Shown: in pieces, positions 44,359-53,206 of the stretch
How positions within the stretch are numbered: position 1 is the stretch's first letter
Layout: each line of letters starts with the position of its first letter
Assembly: GCA_020639255.1 (NCBI GenBank)
Contig: JACKGZ010000001.1
Location: forward strand, 620,001-684,000
Length of the DNA: 64,000 nucleotides
Direction: 5' to 3'
Source of the DNA: Phycisphaera sp.
GTDB taxonomy: Bacteria; Planctomycetota; Phycisphaerae; Phycisphaerales; UBA1924
Notes under the pieces: generated by a model
Databases searched by the model: none
Told to the model about the DNA's origin: nothing
Seen by the model: only the letters and a program-made list of their open reading frames with translations
Made by a program: the position numbers and the translations under genes

Positions 44359-45957
44359 TTATGGCGACTTCTCTGCTACTATTGGGCGTCTCAGTGGTCG
44401 AATCAATAGCGAACCTGAATGGCCATCATTATAACCGTCGCCACCATGGGTGAGGATGTTTTCGACGGGCATGAGCAATTGATCTGCATACAGTGAGATG
44501 CGTCCGCCACCTCCGCCGCCATTATCTGTTGAGCCGTTGCCGCCAGTCGCTGAAATCGTACCGGACCCCATGATGTTCTTTGCATGAATGAGAATGGAGC
44601 CACCCGAGCCGCCGCCCGCGCTGCCTTTGAATTGACCGTTTGCTGTCAAGCTGCCCTCAACGACTAAGTCATCCCATACATTGATATGTATTGCGCCGCC
44701 ACCACGAGTTCCATTGCCACCGCCGCTTCCGAGTTGGCGTGGGAAAACGGCAGAGCCGTAGGCGTTGCCCCCTTGTCCCATACCGCCGCAATAAAATCGA
44801 CTATCGCTGCCATGGCCACCATAGCCGCCACCGCCGCACATGTGGCAGGATGTTTGGCATGTGCCACTTCCCGGCCCGTTGGTTGTGTATCCAGCGTTGT
44901 TTGCGCTAATCAATCCGTCTTGTTCAATGATTACATTTGTTGCAACAATCCGAAGGCCATTTGTGTCGCCTGGTATATGCGAGAGAATGGCGTTTCCTCG
45001 TACAATGAGTGTGTCGCATTGCAACAATGGGTCGGGAAGAGTTGTGACTTTATTGACGGTTCTGCCACCGTTATCAAAGATCAGAAACGACACGCCGCTC
45101 GTATCGAGCATGAGCACGGATCCAGCGGCCGCATTAAAGTAGCCGGCTCCACCGAAGGCGCTCACGGTACCCTTTAATGAGTAGTTGTCGTATCGCAGGC
45201 AGATGCGTCCTCCGCCTCCACCGCCCATATCTGTTGAGCCGTTGCCGCCGTTTGCTGTGATATTGCCTATGCCGTCGATGGACGTAGCGGTGATGAAAAC
45301 AGAACCGCCTGATCCACCGCCGCTTCGGAAAACGCCTCCGCCATTCGATGAAATGTTGCCATTCAGAAGGAGGCTTCCGCCGATTTCGATTTGGACCGAA
45401 CCTCCACCTCGAACGCCTCCGCCACCTCCAGCGCCGCTGCCCAGTTCTTTTGGTTCTGTGATTGATCCGTAAATGCTTCCCCCTGTCCCGGTGCCGCCGC
45501 AGTAAGTGCGGCTATTGGCACCAGCTCCGCCATACCCACCGCCCGCACACATGCCGCATGATGTAGCGCAGCTTCCGCCGCCGGGTCCTGATGAGGTGTG
45601 TCCCCGATTCGTTGTGTCAATGCTACAGCCTTGTTCAACCAGCACATTGCCGGCGGATACTAGTGAGAAGCCTTGTACAATATCTGTTCCGTTGCCGTTT
45701 GAGTAGTCATACGTAAACCCCGCACTATGTGTGAGTTTGCCTCCTTGTTCAATTACTAACGAGTTTATCGAGTGCCGCCCATTTAACGTTAGTGTTGCAC
45801 CGCGAACGGTAATATCAGCGGTGACGAGTGGGACGCCTTGGATTTCTGTGTCCGTTGGGCCAATTGTGGTGTTGCTGGACACGAGGACAGGTTGTGCTTG
45901 GCTGCTCAGCGTTAGAAACAATTGCACAATCAACAGTTTTAGGTAAAAGAGCCTCAT
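44359..45957 (-). CDS. Glycine- and cysteine-rich duplicated surface protein
   Basis: Exported protein of 532 aa with a signal peptide (MRLFYLKLLIVQLFLTLSSQA). Two homologous halves (about residues 25-265 and 315-505) each contain a beta-strand lead (TLTLNGRHSINSLVIEQGG), a Cys-rich knot (SGPGGGSCATSCGMCAGGGY), GSGAGGGGG-type loops and end GGNGSTDxGGGGGGRI. This suggests a parallel beta-roll with Gly turns cross-linked by disulfides. Lower GC than neighbours, suggesting acquisition. It lacks the dockerin tail of other exported proteins here. GAGGACC precedes the ATG. Confidence 0.75.
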   Translation of the reverse strand: MRLFYLKLLIVQLFLTLSSQAQPVLVSSNTTIGPTDTEIQGVPLVTADITVRGATLTLNGRHSINSLVIEQGGKLTHSAGFTYDYSNGNGTDIVQGFSLVSAGNVLVEQGCSIDTTNRGHTSSGPGGGSCATSCGMCAGGGYGGAGANSRTYCGGTGTGGSIYGSITEPKELGSGAGGGGGVRGGGSVQIEIGGSLLLNGNISSNGGGVFRSGGGSGGSVFITATSIDGIGNITANGGNGSTDMGGGGGGRICLRYDNYSLKGTVSAFGGAGYFNAAAGSVLMLDTSGVSFLIFDNGGRTVNKVTTLPDPLLQCDTLIVRGNAILSHIPGDTNGLRIVATNVIIEQDGLISANNAGYTTNGPGSGTCQTSCHMCGGGGYGGHGSDSRFYCGGMGQGGNAYGSAVFPRQLGSGGGNGTRGGGAIHINVWDDLVVEGSLTANGQFKGSAGGGSGGSILIHAKNIMGSGTISATGGNGSTDNGGGGGGRISLYADQLLMPVENILTHGGDGYNDGHSGSLLIRPLRRPIVAEKSP

Positions 45958-46022
45958 AGATTGGTCCTCATCTCGTCGTTGTGAAGTAACACTCCAACGC
46001 TAGATACAATAGTGAGAAAGAC

Positions 46023-47783
46023 TCAGGTCTGCAAAACCCCCGTCCTGAACTCCACCGAATCATCCCACCCCTGCCTCGCCGCCTCGATCGCGGCGATCAG
46101 TTCCTCGCGGGTGCGGTGGGGCTCGATGATGCGGTCGACCCAGCCGCGGGCGGCGCCGTGTCGGATGTCTTGCTGCTCGTTGTAGCTCGCGCGGACGGCG
46201 CCCAGGATCGCGTCGTGCGTCTCCTTGTCGATCTCCTCGCCCTTGCGCTGGCGGCTGCGTTCTTCGATCATCGCGAGCACGCCCGAGGCCTGGGCCGCGC
46301 CCATGACGGCGCACCGTGAGCCGGGCCAGGCGAGGGAGATGAAGGGCTCGAACGCTCGTCCGCACATGGCGTAGTTGCCCGCGCCGTAGCTGGCGCCGGT
46401 AATGACGACGATCTTGGGCACGACGGAGTTGCTCATCGCGTTGACGAGCTTGGCGCCCGATCGGATGATGCCGCCCTGCTCGGAGTCACGCCCGACCATG
46501 AAGCCGGTCGTGTCGTGCATGAAGACGAGCGGGATCCTGCGCTGGTTGCAGTCCATGATGAACCGGGCGGCCTTGTCAGCCGAGTCGTCGTAGATCACGC
46601 GCGGCATGTTCGTCGACTTGCTCGGACCGGCCTTGCCGCCCGGCAGCGAGCGGTCGGTCAGCTTGCCCTGGTTGGCGACGATGCCGACGGCGTGCCCGCC
46701 GATCTTGGCGTACGCGCAGCAGAGCGACTTGCCGTACTCGGCCTTGTACTCATCGAAGTCGGGCTCGAGCGATTCGTGGCCCTCTGCGTTGGGCGCGGTG
46801 CGCGAGTCGACCACGCACGCGAGGATGTCGCGGACGTCGTACTGCTCGCCGGGCTTGTCGGTGAAGATGGAGTAGACGTCGCTGCCCGGACGGAACGAGG
46901 GTGCTGCACCTTCTCCCATCTGGGGAGAAGGTGCAGAGCGAAGCGAGGCGGATGAGGGGGTATTTGAAGAAATCGAGCCGCCCTCACCCCGGCCCTCTCC
47001 CCCGAGGGGAGAGGGAGGAAGATTCGGATACTTCCCAACCAGCTCGCGCACGCGGCGCAGGCACGCTTCGTCGTCGGGCTCCTTGAAGTCGATCGTGCCC
47101 GAGATGCTCGCGTGCATGGACGCGCCGCCGAGCTCTTCGTCGGTCACCTCCTGCCCGATCGCGGCCTTCACGAGCGCCTGGCCCGCCAGATACAGCCCCG
47201 AGCCCTCGGTCATGAGCAGCGTGTCGCAGAGGACGGGCAGATATCCGCCGCCGGCGACGCAGAAGCCCATGATCGCCGAGATCTGCGAGATGCCCTCGGC
47301 GGAGAGGCGGCTGTTGAGATAGAAGATCCGCCCGAAGTCGTCGGTGTCGGGGAAGACGTCCTCCTGCAACGGCAGGTACACGCCCGCCGAGTCGACGAGG
47401 TAGATCAGCGGGAGTCTGGCCATCCGCGCGATGTGCTGGGCGCGGATGATCTTCTTGCACGTCATCGGGAAGAACGCGCCGGCCTTCACGGTCGCGTCGT
47501 TGGCGATCACCATGTGCAGGCGCCCCTGCACGCGCCCGATGCCCGTCACGACGCCCGCCGCCGGTGCGCCGCCGTGCTCGGCGTACATGTTGAACGCCGC
47601 CCAGAGCCCGAGCTCCTGGAAGAACGAGCCCGGGTCGATCAGCCGATCGATCCGCTCCCGCGCAGTCAGGCGGTTCTTGGCGTGCTGGCGCTCGATGGCC
47701 TTCGAGCCGCCGCCTTCGCGGATGACGGCTTCCTGGGCGAGGAACTCGTTGGTGACGTCCTGGAGCTTGCTGGTTTCGGGCAT
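46023..47783 (-). CDS. Acyl-CoA carboxylase beta (carboxyltransferase) subunit, MccB-like
   Basis: Carboxyltransferase subunit of 586 aa, closest in pattern to methylcrotonyl-CoA carboxylase beta, which moves CO2 from biotin to an acyl-CoA in leucine breakdown. Recognised by RLTARERIDRLIDPGSFFQELG, LVDSAGVYLPLQEDVFPD, GFCVAGGGYLPVL, LGGASMHASISGTID, GIVANQGKLT and ITGASYGAGNYAMCGRAFEP. Residues of about 252-293 are an insertion absent from the family, encoded by a palindromic repeat element. The biotin-carrying alpha subunit is not in the window. The start lies 6 bases after TAAGCT. Confidence 0.92.
   Translation of the reverse strand: MPETSKLQDVTNEFLAQEAVIREGGGSKAIERQHAKNRLTARERIDRLIDPGSFFQELGLWAAFNMYAEHGGAPAAGVVTGIGRVQGRLHMVIANDATVKAGAFFPMTCKKIIRAQHIARMARLPLIYLVDSAGVYLPLQEDVFPDTDDFGRIFYLNSRLSAEGISQISAIMGFCVAGGGYLPVLCDTLLMTEGSGLYLAGQALVKAAIGQEVTDEELGGASMHASISGTIDFKEPDDEACLRRVRELVGKYPNLPPSPLGGEGRGEGGSISSNTPSSASLRSAPSPQMGEGAAPSFRPGSDVYSIFTDKPGEQYDVRDILACVVDSRTAPNAEGHESLEPDFDEYKAEYGKSLCCAYAKIGGHAVGIVANQGKLTDRSLPGGKAGPSKSTNMPRVIYDDSADKAARFIMDCNQRRIPLVFMHDTTGFMVGRDSEQGGIIRSGAKLVNAMSNSVVPKIVVITGASYGAGNYAMCGRAFEPFISLAWPGSRCAVMGAAQASGVLAMIEERSRQRKGEEIDKETHDAILGAVRASYNEQQDIRHGAARGWVDRIIEPHRTREELIAAIEAARQGWDDSVEFRTGVLQT
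46903..47020. repeat. Composite palindromic repeat, copy 2 (inside carboxyltransferase gene)
   Basis: Two hairpins: 46906-46917 with 46923-46934 (12 bp, perfect) and 46993-47002 with 47006-47015 (10 bp, perfect), joined by the same segments (CCTCATCCGCCTCGCTTCGC and GGGGTGAGGG on the minus strand) seen at 19783-19885. It is read through in frame, giving about 40 residues such as LPPSPLGGEGRGEGG. Confidence 0.85.
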
Positions 47784-47789
47784 GCCCCT

Positions 47790-47795
47790 AGCTTA
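47790..47795 (-). promoter_or_regulatory. Candidate -10 box, leaderless start of carboxyltransferase gene
   Basis: TAAGCT lies 6 bases before the ATG at 47783; no Shine-Dalgarno is present. Confidence 0.5.
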
Positions 47796-47815
47796 GGGCG
47801 TGGGGGAAGGTATTG

Positions 47816-47894
47816 GGCATTAGGCACAAGGCATAAGGCACTAGGTTCTAAAGGCATTTGCATTACGAGTGCCTTATGCCTAGTGCCTAATGCC
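47816..47894. repeat. Large inverted repeat
   Basis: Arms of 26 bp (47816-47841 and 47869-47894) pair with one mismatch around a 27-nt loop. Each arm itself contains near-repeats of GGCATTAGGCAC / GGCATAAGGCAC. It fills most of the gap between the prepilin-like gene stop and the carboxyltransferase start. Confidence 0.85.
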
Positions 47895-47902
47895 TCTCCC
47901 CT

Positions 47903-48835
47903 TCAATCCCAGATCGCTGTGAAGTCCTCCCGGTTCTCGCCGGCGGTGGTGAAGATGCCGAGGAACTGGTTGGCGTCGTACGCCTCGCGCCAGGCGTCCT
48001 TGCCCTCGGGGGCCTGTTCGTCGGCGAACATGACGTCGTGGATGTCGAGCGTGGAGCCGTCGTCTTGCGGGAGCTTGAGGCGAGGGTTGGATTCGGGCAT
48101 CCCGACAGGCTTGTTGTCCGCATAGAGACGGTGCAAGAACTCAACGTGATTGTCGTTGTAGGCGACGTTGCCCACCCACCAATTCTTCTCCACCGAATCG
48201 CGTGTGATGAATTTGGTCGTCCGTGTCGTTGGGGTTGCAAAGTGTGTTGTGACTTCGCCTTCAGCATGTTCAACCGATCGCATCTCTGGGCCACGGATTG
48301 AGAGGATCGCTTCATCGGCTTTAAAGGTGTCGCTCCACATCGGCAGCCGCAATGTATCGGGGATCAGGTGTGCGTAGCTGATATTGCCGCCGGTCTCAGA
48401 AGTGAAATCAGCCGCGAGCTTCGGATCCCACAGGGCCCTCTCGGGGTCGACAGCGCCCGAGATGTTCTCGATCTCATAGTTCTCATAGACCTTAATGCGA
48501 TTGTTATTTTCGAGTGGGCTTACGAGCAGGTCGACGGTGATGAATCCTTCATTGGTGAGAACGGACATGATGTTCGCCGTGGTGTCCTTGGCCCGACCGA
48601 GTTCTGGCACGGTGAAGTTGTCGACATCGATCGCTGAGGGAAGCGGGTACTTGTCGTCGTTGCTGCTCGCCCAAGCCACAAATGCCTGATGGATGCCGCG
48701 GAGTTGCGTTGCGTCCTTGAGTTGTCGGGAAGTAGATCCTTTGGGTCCCAAAGATGGCAACAAAATCGCCACGATCAAAAGTGCGATCAAAATCAGCACG
48801 AGTAGTTCAATGATCGTAAACCCCGCTCGTCGCAT
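47903..48835 (-). CDS. Prepilin-like protein (type II secretion / type IV pilin N-terminus)
   Basis: Protein of 310 aa starting MRRAGFTIIELLVLILIALLIV: a class III signal cleaved after G5, with the Glu at +5 of the mature protein and a long hydrophobic helix. The remainder (GIHQAFVAWASSNDDKYPLPS ... NVAYNDNHVEFL) is the H-X-DG-type C-terminal region of planctomycete prepilin-like families. GGAGG precedes the ATG, which settles the start over longer upstream frames. It is exported and possibly a pseudopilin; no assembly genes adjoin it. Confidence 0.85.
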   Translation of the reverse strand: MRRAGFTIIELLVLILIALLIVAILLPSLGPKGSTSRQLKDATQLRGIHQAFVAWASSNDDKYPLPSAIDVDNFTVPELGRAKDTTANIMSVLTNEGFITVDLLVSPLENNNRIKVYENYEIENISGAVDPERALWDPKLAADFTSETGGNISYAHLIPDTLRLPMWSDTFKADEAILSIRGPEMRSVEHAEGEVTTHFATPTTRTTKFITRDSVEKNWWVGNVAYNDNHVEFLHRLYADNKPVGMPESNPRLKLPQDDGSTLDIHDVMFADEQAPEGKDAWREAYDANQFLGIFTTAGENREDFTAIWD

Positions 48836-48900
48836 GGCAGTCCTCCGAATTGCTGCTCCCGAGCAAGATACGGAATCCTGATTGAGCCTGTTGCGGGCGT

Positions 48901-49704
48901 CTAGCGAAGTTTGGAGCCGTCGTTGTTCGTCAGGGCGTCCCTGAGCGCTGCCGCCAGCCACCATCTGCGGGCCTTGGGCACGGCGAGCCTCGCGTGCTTC
49001 CGCTTGCCGGGCTTGCGTTCGTCGTCGTACCAGATCTCGACGGTCGAGGCGGTCTCCTTGCGTCCGTCCTCGTCGCGTGTGCTGAGCAGGTGGACGTGCC
49101 GAACGTCGCGGGCTCGGAAGCGGTCTATCAGAGCCAGGATGCCGAAGCGGTTCTCGACGCGCGACGTCTCGCCCCGGAGGATCACGTCGACCCGCCCGCC
49201 GAGCGCCATGAGCGTGGCCCAGATCATGGCGACGCCGATGATTTGGAACGGGATGAGAAAGAGAATGAAGAACGCGGTCATGCCCGGGCTGAGCGGGAGA
49301 TCCTTCGAGATCTCCCAGCCGGCGAGGAGTTGCTTCGCGCCCGTGAGGTGCATGTAGGCCGAGCCGTAGCCCGCGATGCTGAAGAACCCGACGAGCCCGT
49401 TCCAGAATGCCGCGAGCCCGAGCGAGATCAGGAACACCGGAAAGGAGGCCGCCGACGCGCCGATGCGGACGCCGTCGTAGTCGACCTCGCGCCACACGCC
49501 GCTTGGCGGGTTCTCGAGATCGACGCCCGAGACATCGAGCGACTCGGAGATGCTGCGGAGGTTGTTCTTGGCGCCGCAGCCGCACTCGGCCCGCTGCTTC
49601 TTCCGGTCGACGTTCGTTTCGGGGATGATGTCGCCGCAACGCCGGCAGACGTACCCGCCCCGGGGCTCATTCGGGCGCAGCTTGGCGGTGATTCTGTCGT
49701 CCAC
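48901..49704 (-). CDS. Membrane protein with zinc ribbon, unknown
   Basis: Protein of 267 aa. A four-Cys zinc ribbon (YVCRRCGDIIPE, ECGCG) lies in the first 45 residues, then a helix pair (about 84-112), another at about 133-165, and a basic C-terminal cytoplasmic part including VEIWYDDERKPGKRKHARL. No recognised family. GTG start without a clear Shine-Dalgarno, divergent from recA. Confidence 0.7.
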   Translation of the reverse strand: MDDRITAKLRPNEPRGGYVCRRCGDIIPETNVDRKKQRAECGCGAKNNLRSISESLDVSGVDLENPPSGVWREVDYDGVRIGASAASFPVFLISLGLAAFWNGLVGFFSIAGYGSAYMHLTGAKQLLAGWEISKDLPLSPGMTAFFILFLIPFQIIGVAMIWATLMALGGRVDVILRGETSRVENRFGILALIDRFRARDVRHVHLLSTRDEDGRKETASTVEIWYDDERKPGKRKHARLAVPKARRWWLAAALRDALTNNDGSKLR

Positions 49705-49997
49705 GGGCGGATCATCGGCGATGCCCGATCGCGGGCTTGGTCGGTGTGGATACTCGAAGTGCTTTCCGTGCCGAGGTTTATGTTTGTCACAAATTTGTTT
49801 GGGCCTGACGTAGACAGAACAGGACTACATCTGGTAGACTTCGTCCGCCGGGCACGCGACCGATGCCGCCCCCGGCCCGTGAGGGCTCCGACTGAGGAAC
49901 CCCCGGCCCCGCATCGGGACCGGCGCCAGCCGGTGGACCGGTTCTCCGCGAACCGCCATCCGCCGACCACTGACGCAGCACAAAGGAGGCCACCGAT
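49705..49997. promoter_or_regulatory. recA upstream region
   Basis: About 290 bases with no gene. It holds overlapping short palindromes at 49783-49798 (TTTGTCACAAA and ACAAATTTGT), which could be an operator, possibly LexA-type, and TAGACT at 49835-49840. AAAGGAGG at 49981-49988 is the recA ribosome site. The operator reading is weak. Confidence 0.4.
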
Positions 49998-51116
<1,119 letters not shown>

Positions 51117-51165
51117 TCGCTCGCCGAGTGAGGCGGGCTCCGTGGAAGCCTGCCCGGGGCGGACC

Positions 51166-51171
51166 TAGGAT
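51166..51171 (+). promoter_or_regulatory. Candidate -10 box of tRNA-Leu
   Basis: TAGGAT lies 9 bases before the first tRNA base, between recA and the tRNA. No good -35 box is seen. Confidence 0.4.
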
Positions 51172-51180
51172 CGCCCCGCT

Positions 51181-51266
51181 GCGGATGTGGCGGAATTGGC
51201 AGACGCGCTAGGTTCAGGTCCTAGTGGGGGTAAAACCCCGTGGAGGTTCAAGTCCTCTCATCCGCA
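51181..51266 (+). tRNA. tRNA-Leu (anticodon CAG)
   Basis: The 7-bp acceptor stem pairs 51181-51187 with 51259-51265, with discriminator A at 51266. The anticodon loop holds TTCAGGT, so the anticodon is CAG, and a long variable arm (GGGGGTAAAACCCC) marks a class II tRNA. The T arm contains GTTCAAGTC. CCA is not encoded. Confidence 0.95.
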
Positions 51267-51283
51267 TTCAACTGACAGACTTC

Positions 51284-51317
51284 GCGGCCGACCTTCGGGT
51301 CGGCCGCGGGTCGTTTT
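51284..51317 (+). terminator. Intrinsic terminator after tRNA-Leu
   Basis: Perfect 10-bp stem (51284-51293 with 51298-51307) capped by a TTCG tetraloop and followed by GGGTCGTTTT. Confidence 0.8.
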
Positions 51318-51450
51318 GGGCTGGGCTTCTTCAATGTTGTAGATGAAGCAGCGCACTCAGTGCGGGTATCGCTTCAGATCAAAGTCTTGGTCAGGATGTG
51401 GATATCCGCTACGCTCGGGCGGTACACCGATCTCTCGAAAGGGTTGTGAT

Positions 51451-53184
51451 TTGGCATTTGCAAAGAAAACAATGGCGATCGGACTTGTCTGTATCTGTCA
51501 ATCGATGCAGGCCCAGCAGCTCAATGTTCGCACAATCACGCGCGAGGGGGATCCGATTCTGGGGGCCGGGCCCGGTGAGTTCTCTCGCGGTGAAGGTTAC
51601 GGGGAGATCAACGATCAGGGTGATGTGGCGTTTGTAGGTGCCGCCGGGCCGCCAGTTGGGAATGCAAATGTGTTCGTGTATGTGTGCGACCGGCTCGATG
51701 GCATGCGCATCGTCGCGGCACAAGGTGATGGTTCATCCGGTGGACCTAGCACGGATTACCTCGCATTTGATCCCCGTATCCTGCCGAACGGGAAACTGAC
51801 GATGAGCGTCAGGTACGGTGATACGCCATTCCCGTACTCGGGTGTCTCGCTGTTGACCGAAGAGAATGGGTCGTTGACCACGCTCTTCGACGGTCCGTAC
51901 GAGGACCCATTCGGTGTAGGTGCCACTTCAACGTCGTCTTTCGGAATCAGCGCGATGTCCCCGAGCAGCGATGTAGTGATGACGCCATCGTGGTACATCG
52001 AGCCGGATCGGACATATGCCCTCGCGTTTGGTGGGACCACGGCCCCGCTTGATGTCATTCTCACGAGCAACGACCCCTACCCGGTGCCCGGTCGTGATGG
52101 TCTCCAAGCCGGAAACCCGATAGCGCCCGTGATCAACGCGCAGAATCAGATCGCGTTGGTGATGGGAACAGCGCTGGTGGTCCGCGAGCCCGACGGCACC
52201 TATCGCGAGTTGGCGTATCGGGGTGAGCCTGCGCCGTTTGTAGATCCAGCCGCGGTCTGGGACTCAAGCTTTGACAACCCGAGCATCAATAATGCAGGGC
52301 AGGTGGCGTGGTCCGGGCAGGTTAAGATTTCCTCGACCGATCGGCGGCAGGGGATCTTCATCGGTGACCCTGTGATTGGCACGGTGTTCGCCGTTCAGCA
52401 AGGCGATCAGGCGCCCGGTTGCCCTGCGGGTCAGACGTTCAACTCGCTTGGGAGGCCGCTGATCAACCGGCTGGGTCAGGTCGCGTTCTGGGGGTCGGTG
52501 ACGGGCAGCGGCGTGGACTCCTCGAACAATCTTGGGATCTGGGTCGTCTCACCAGACGGGGATAGCTGGCTTGTCGCACGGAAGGGTGATCAGGCCCCAG
52601 GGACGCCCGCAGGCGTGACGATTGCCGCATTCGATGACATCCGGGATGACTTCTACATCAACTTCAACGGCGTCGGGCAGGTTGTGTTTGGCGCGACGCT
52701 TGCGGGCCCGGGGGTTGATTCGACGAACGTGAGAGCGTTGTTCATGACCGACCGCAACCGCACACTGCGACTTGTGGCGAGGCAGGGCGACTTGTTCGAT
52801 ATCGATGACAGCCCGGACAAAGAGGATCTCAGAGAGATTGGCTTTCGATCGATCTCGCCTAGGGATTGGATGTATACCTACTCCGGGGGTGAGGACGGGC
52901 TCCGTCGAATCCTGAATGATGCCGGCGAGCTCGTGATCACGCTCGAGTACGCGGACGCGGCAGGAACATCGACTTTCGCAGAATCCGGTCTGTTTGTCGT
53001 CAGCTTCGCGGACTGCGTGCTTGCGGACGTCAACGGTGATGGTCTGACGACTCCTGCTGACTTCAGCGCTTGGGTTGCGGCATTCAACAGCATGACTCCC
53101 ATGTGTGATCAGAACAACGATGGGCTCTGCACGCCAGCGGATTTCTCTGCGTGGGTGACGAACTTCAACGCCGACTGTCACTGA
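51451..53184 (+). CDS. Secreted NxxG-repeat protein with double dockerin tail
   Basis: Exported protein of 577 aa, paralog of the one at 29622: repeats with cores such as INDQGDVAFVGA, INRLGQVAFWGSVTGSGVDSS and FNGVGQVVFGATLAGPGVDSTNVRALF. The tail has two calcium loops and four cysteines (CVLADVNGDGLTTPADFSAWV, CDQNNDGLCTPADFSAWV), ending NADCH. The TTG at 51451 is preferred because AAAGGG lies upstream and it gives a good signal peptide (MAFAKKTMAIGLVCICQSMQA); ATG at 51472 is the alternative. It stands alone, away from the main run. Confidence 0.8.
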   Translation: MAFAKKTMAIGLVCICQSMQAQQLNVRTITREGDPILGAGPGEFSRGEGYGEINDQGDVAFVGAAGPPVGNANVFVYVCDRLDGMRIVAAQGDGSSGGPSTDYLAFDPRILPNGKLTMSVRYGDTPFPYSGVSLLTEENGSLTTLFDGPYEDPFGVGATSTSSFGISAMSPSSDVVMTPSWYIEPDRTYALAFGGTTAPLDVILTSNDPYPVPGRDGLQAGNPIAPVINAQNQIALVMGTALVVREPDGTYRELAYRGEPAPFVDPAAVWDSSFDNPSINNAGQVAWSGQVKISSTDRRQGIFIGDPVIGTVFAVQQGDQAPGCPAGQTFNSLGRPLINRLGQVAFWGSVTGSGVDSSNNLGIWVVSPDGDSWLVARKGDQAPGTPAGVTIAAFDDIRDDFYINFNGVGQVVFGATLAGPGVDSTNVRALFMTDRNRTLRLVARQGDLFDIDDSPDKEDLREIGFRSISPRDWMYTYSGGEDGLRRILNDAGELVITLEYADAAGTSTFAESGLFVVSFADCVLADVNGDGLTTPADFSAWVAAFNSMTPMCDQNNDGLCTPADFSAWVTNFNADCH

Positions 53185-53193
53185 GTCGTGTGG

Positions 53194-53199
53194 TAACCT
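53194..53199 (+). promoter_or_regulatory. Candidate -10 box, leaderless start
   Basis: TAACCT lies 7 bases before the ATG at 53207; no Shine-Dalgarno is present. Confidence 0.5.
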
Positions 53200-53206
53200 G
53201 ATCACC

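Noticed and set aside
44242..44361. Stop-codon read-through or selenocysteine extension of the Gly/Cys-rich protein
   Set aside because: Two consecutive TAA codons make read-through very unlikely, and selenocysteine uses TGA. Loss of an ancestral tail is the simpler view.
49783..49840. LexA box upstream of recA
   Set aside because: Short palindromes are present, but I know no planctomycete LexA consensus to match them against, and they do not fit the Escherichia coli or Bacillus forms.
51117..51180. Terminator directly after recA
   Set aside because: An 8-bp stem with one G-T pair can form, but no U-run follows; recA mRNA may instead run through the tRNA to the terminator at 51284.
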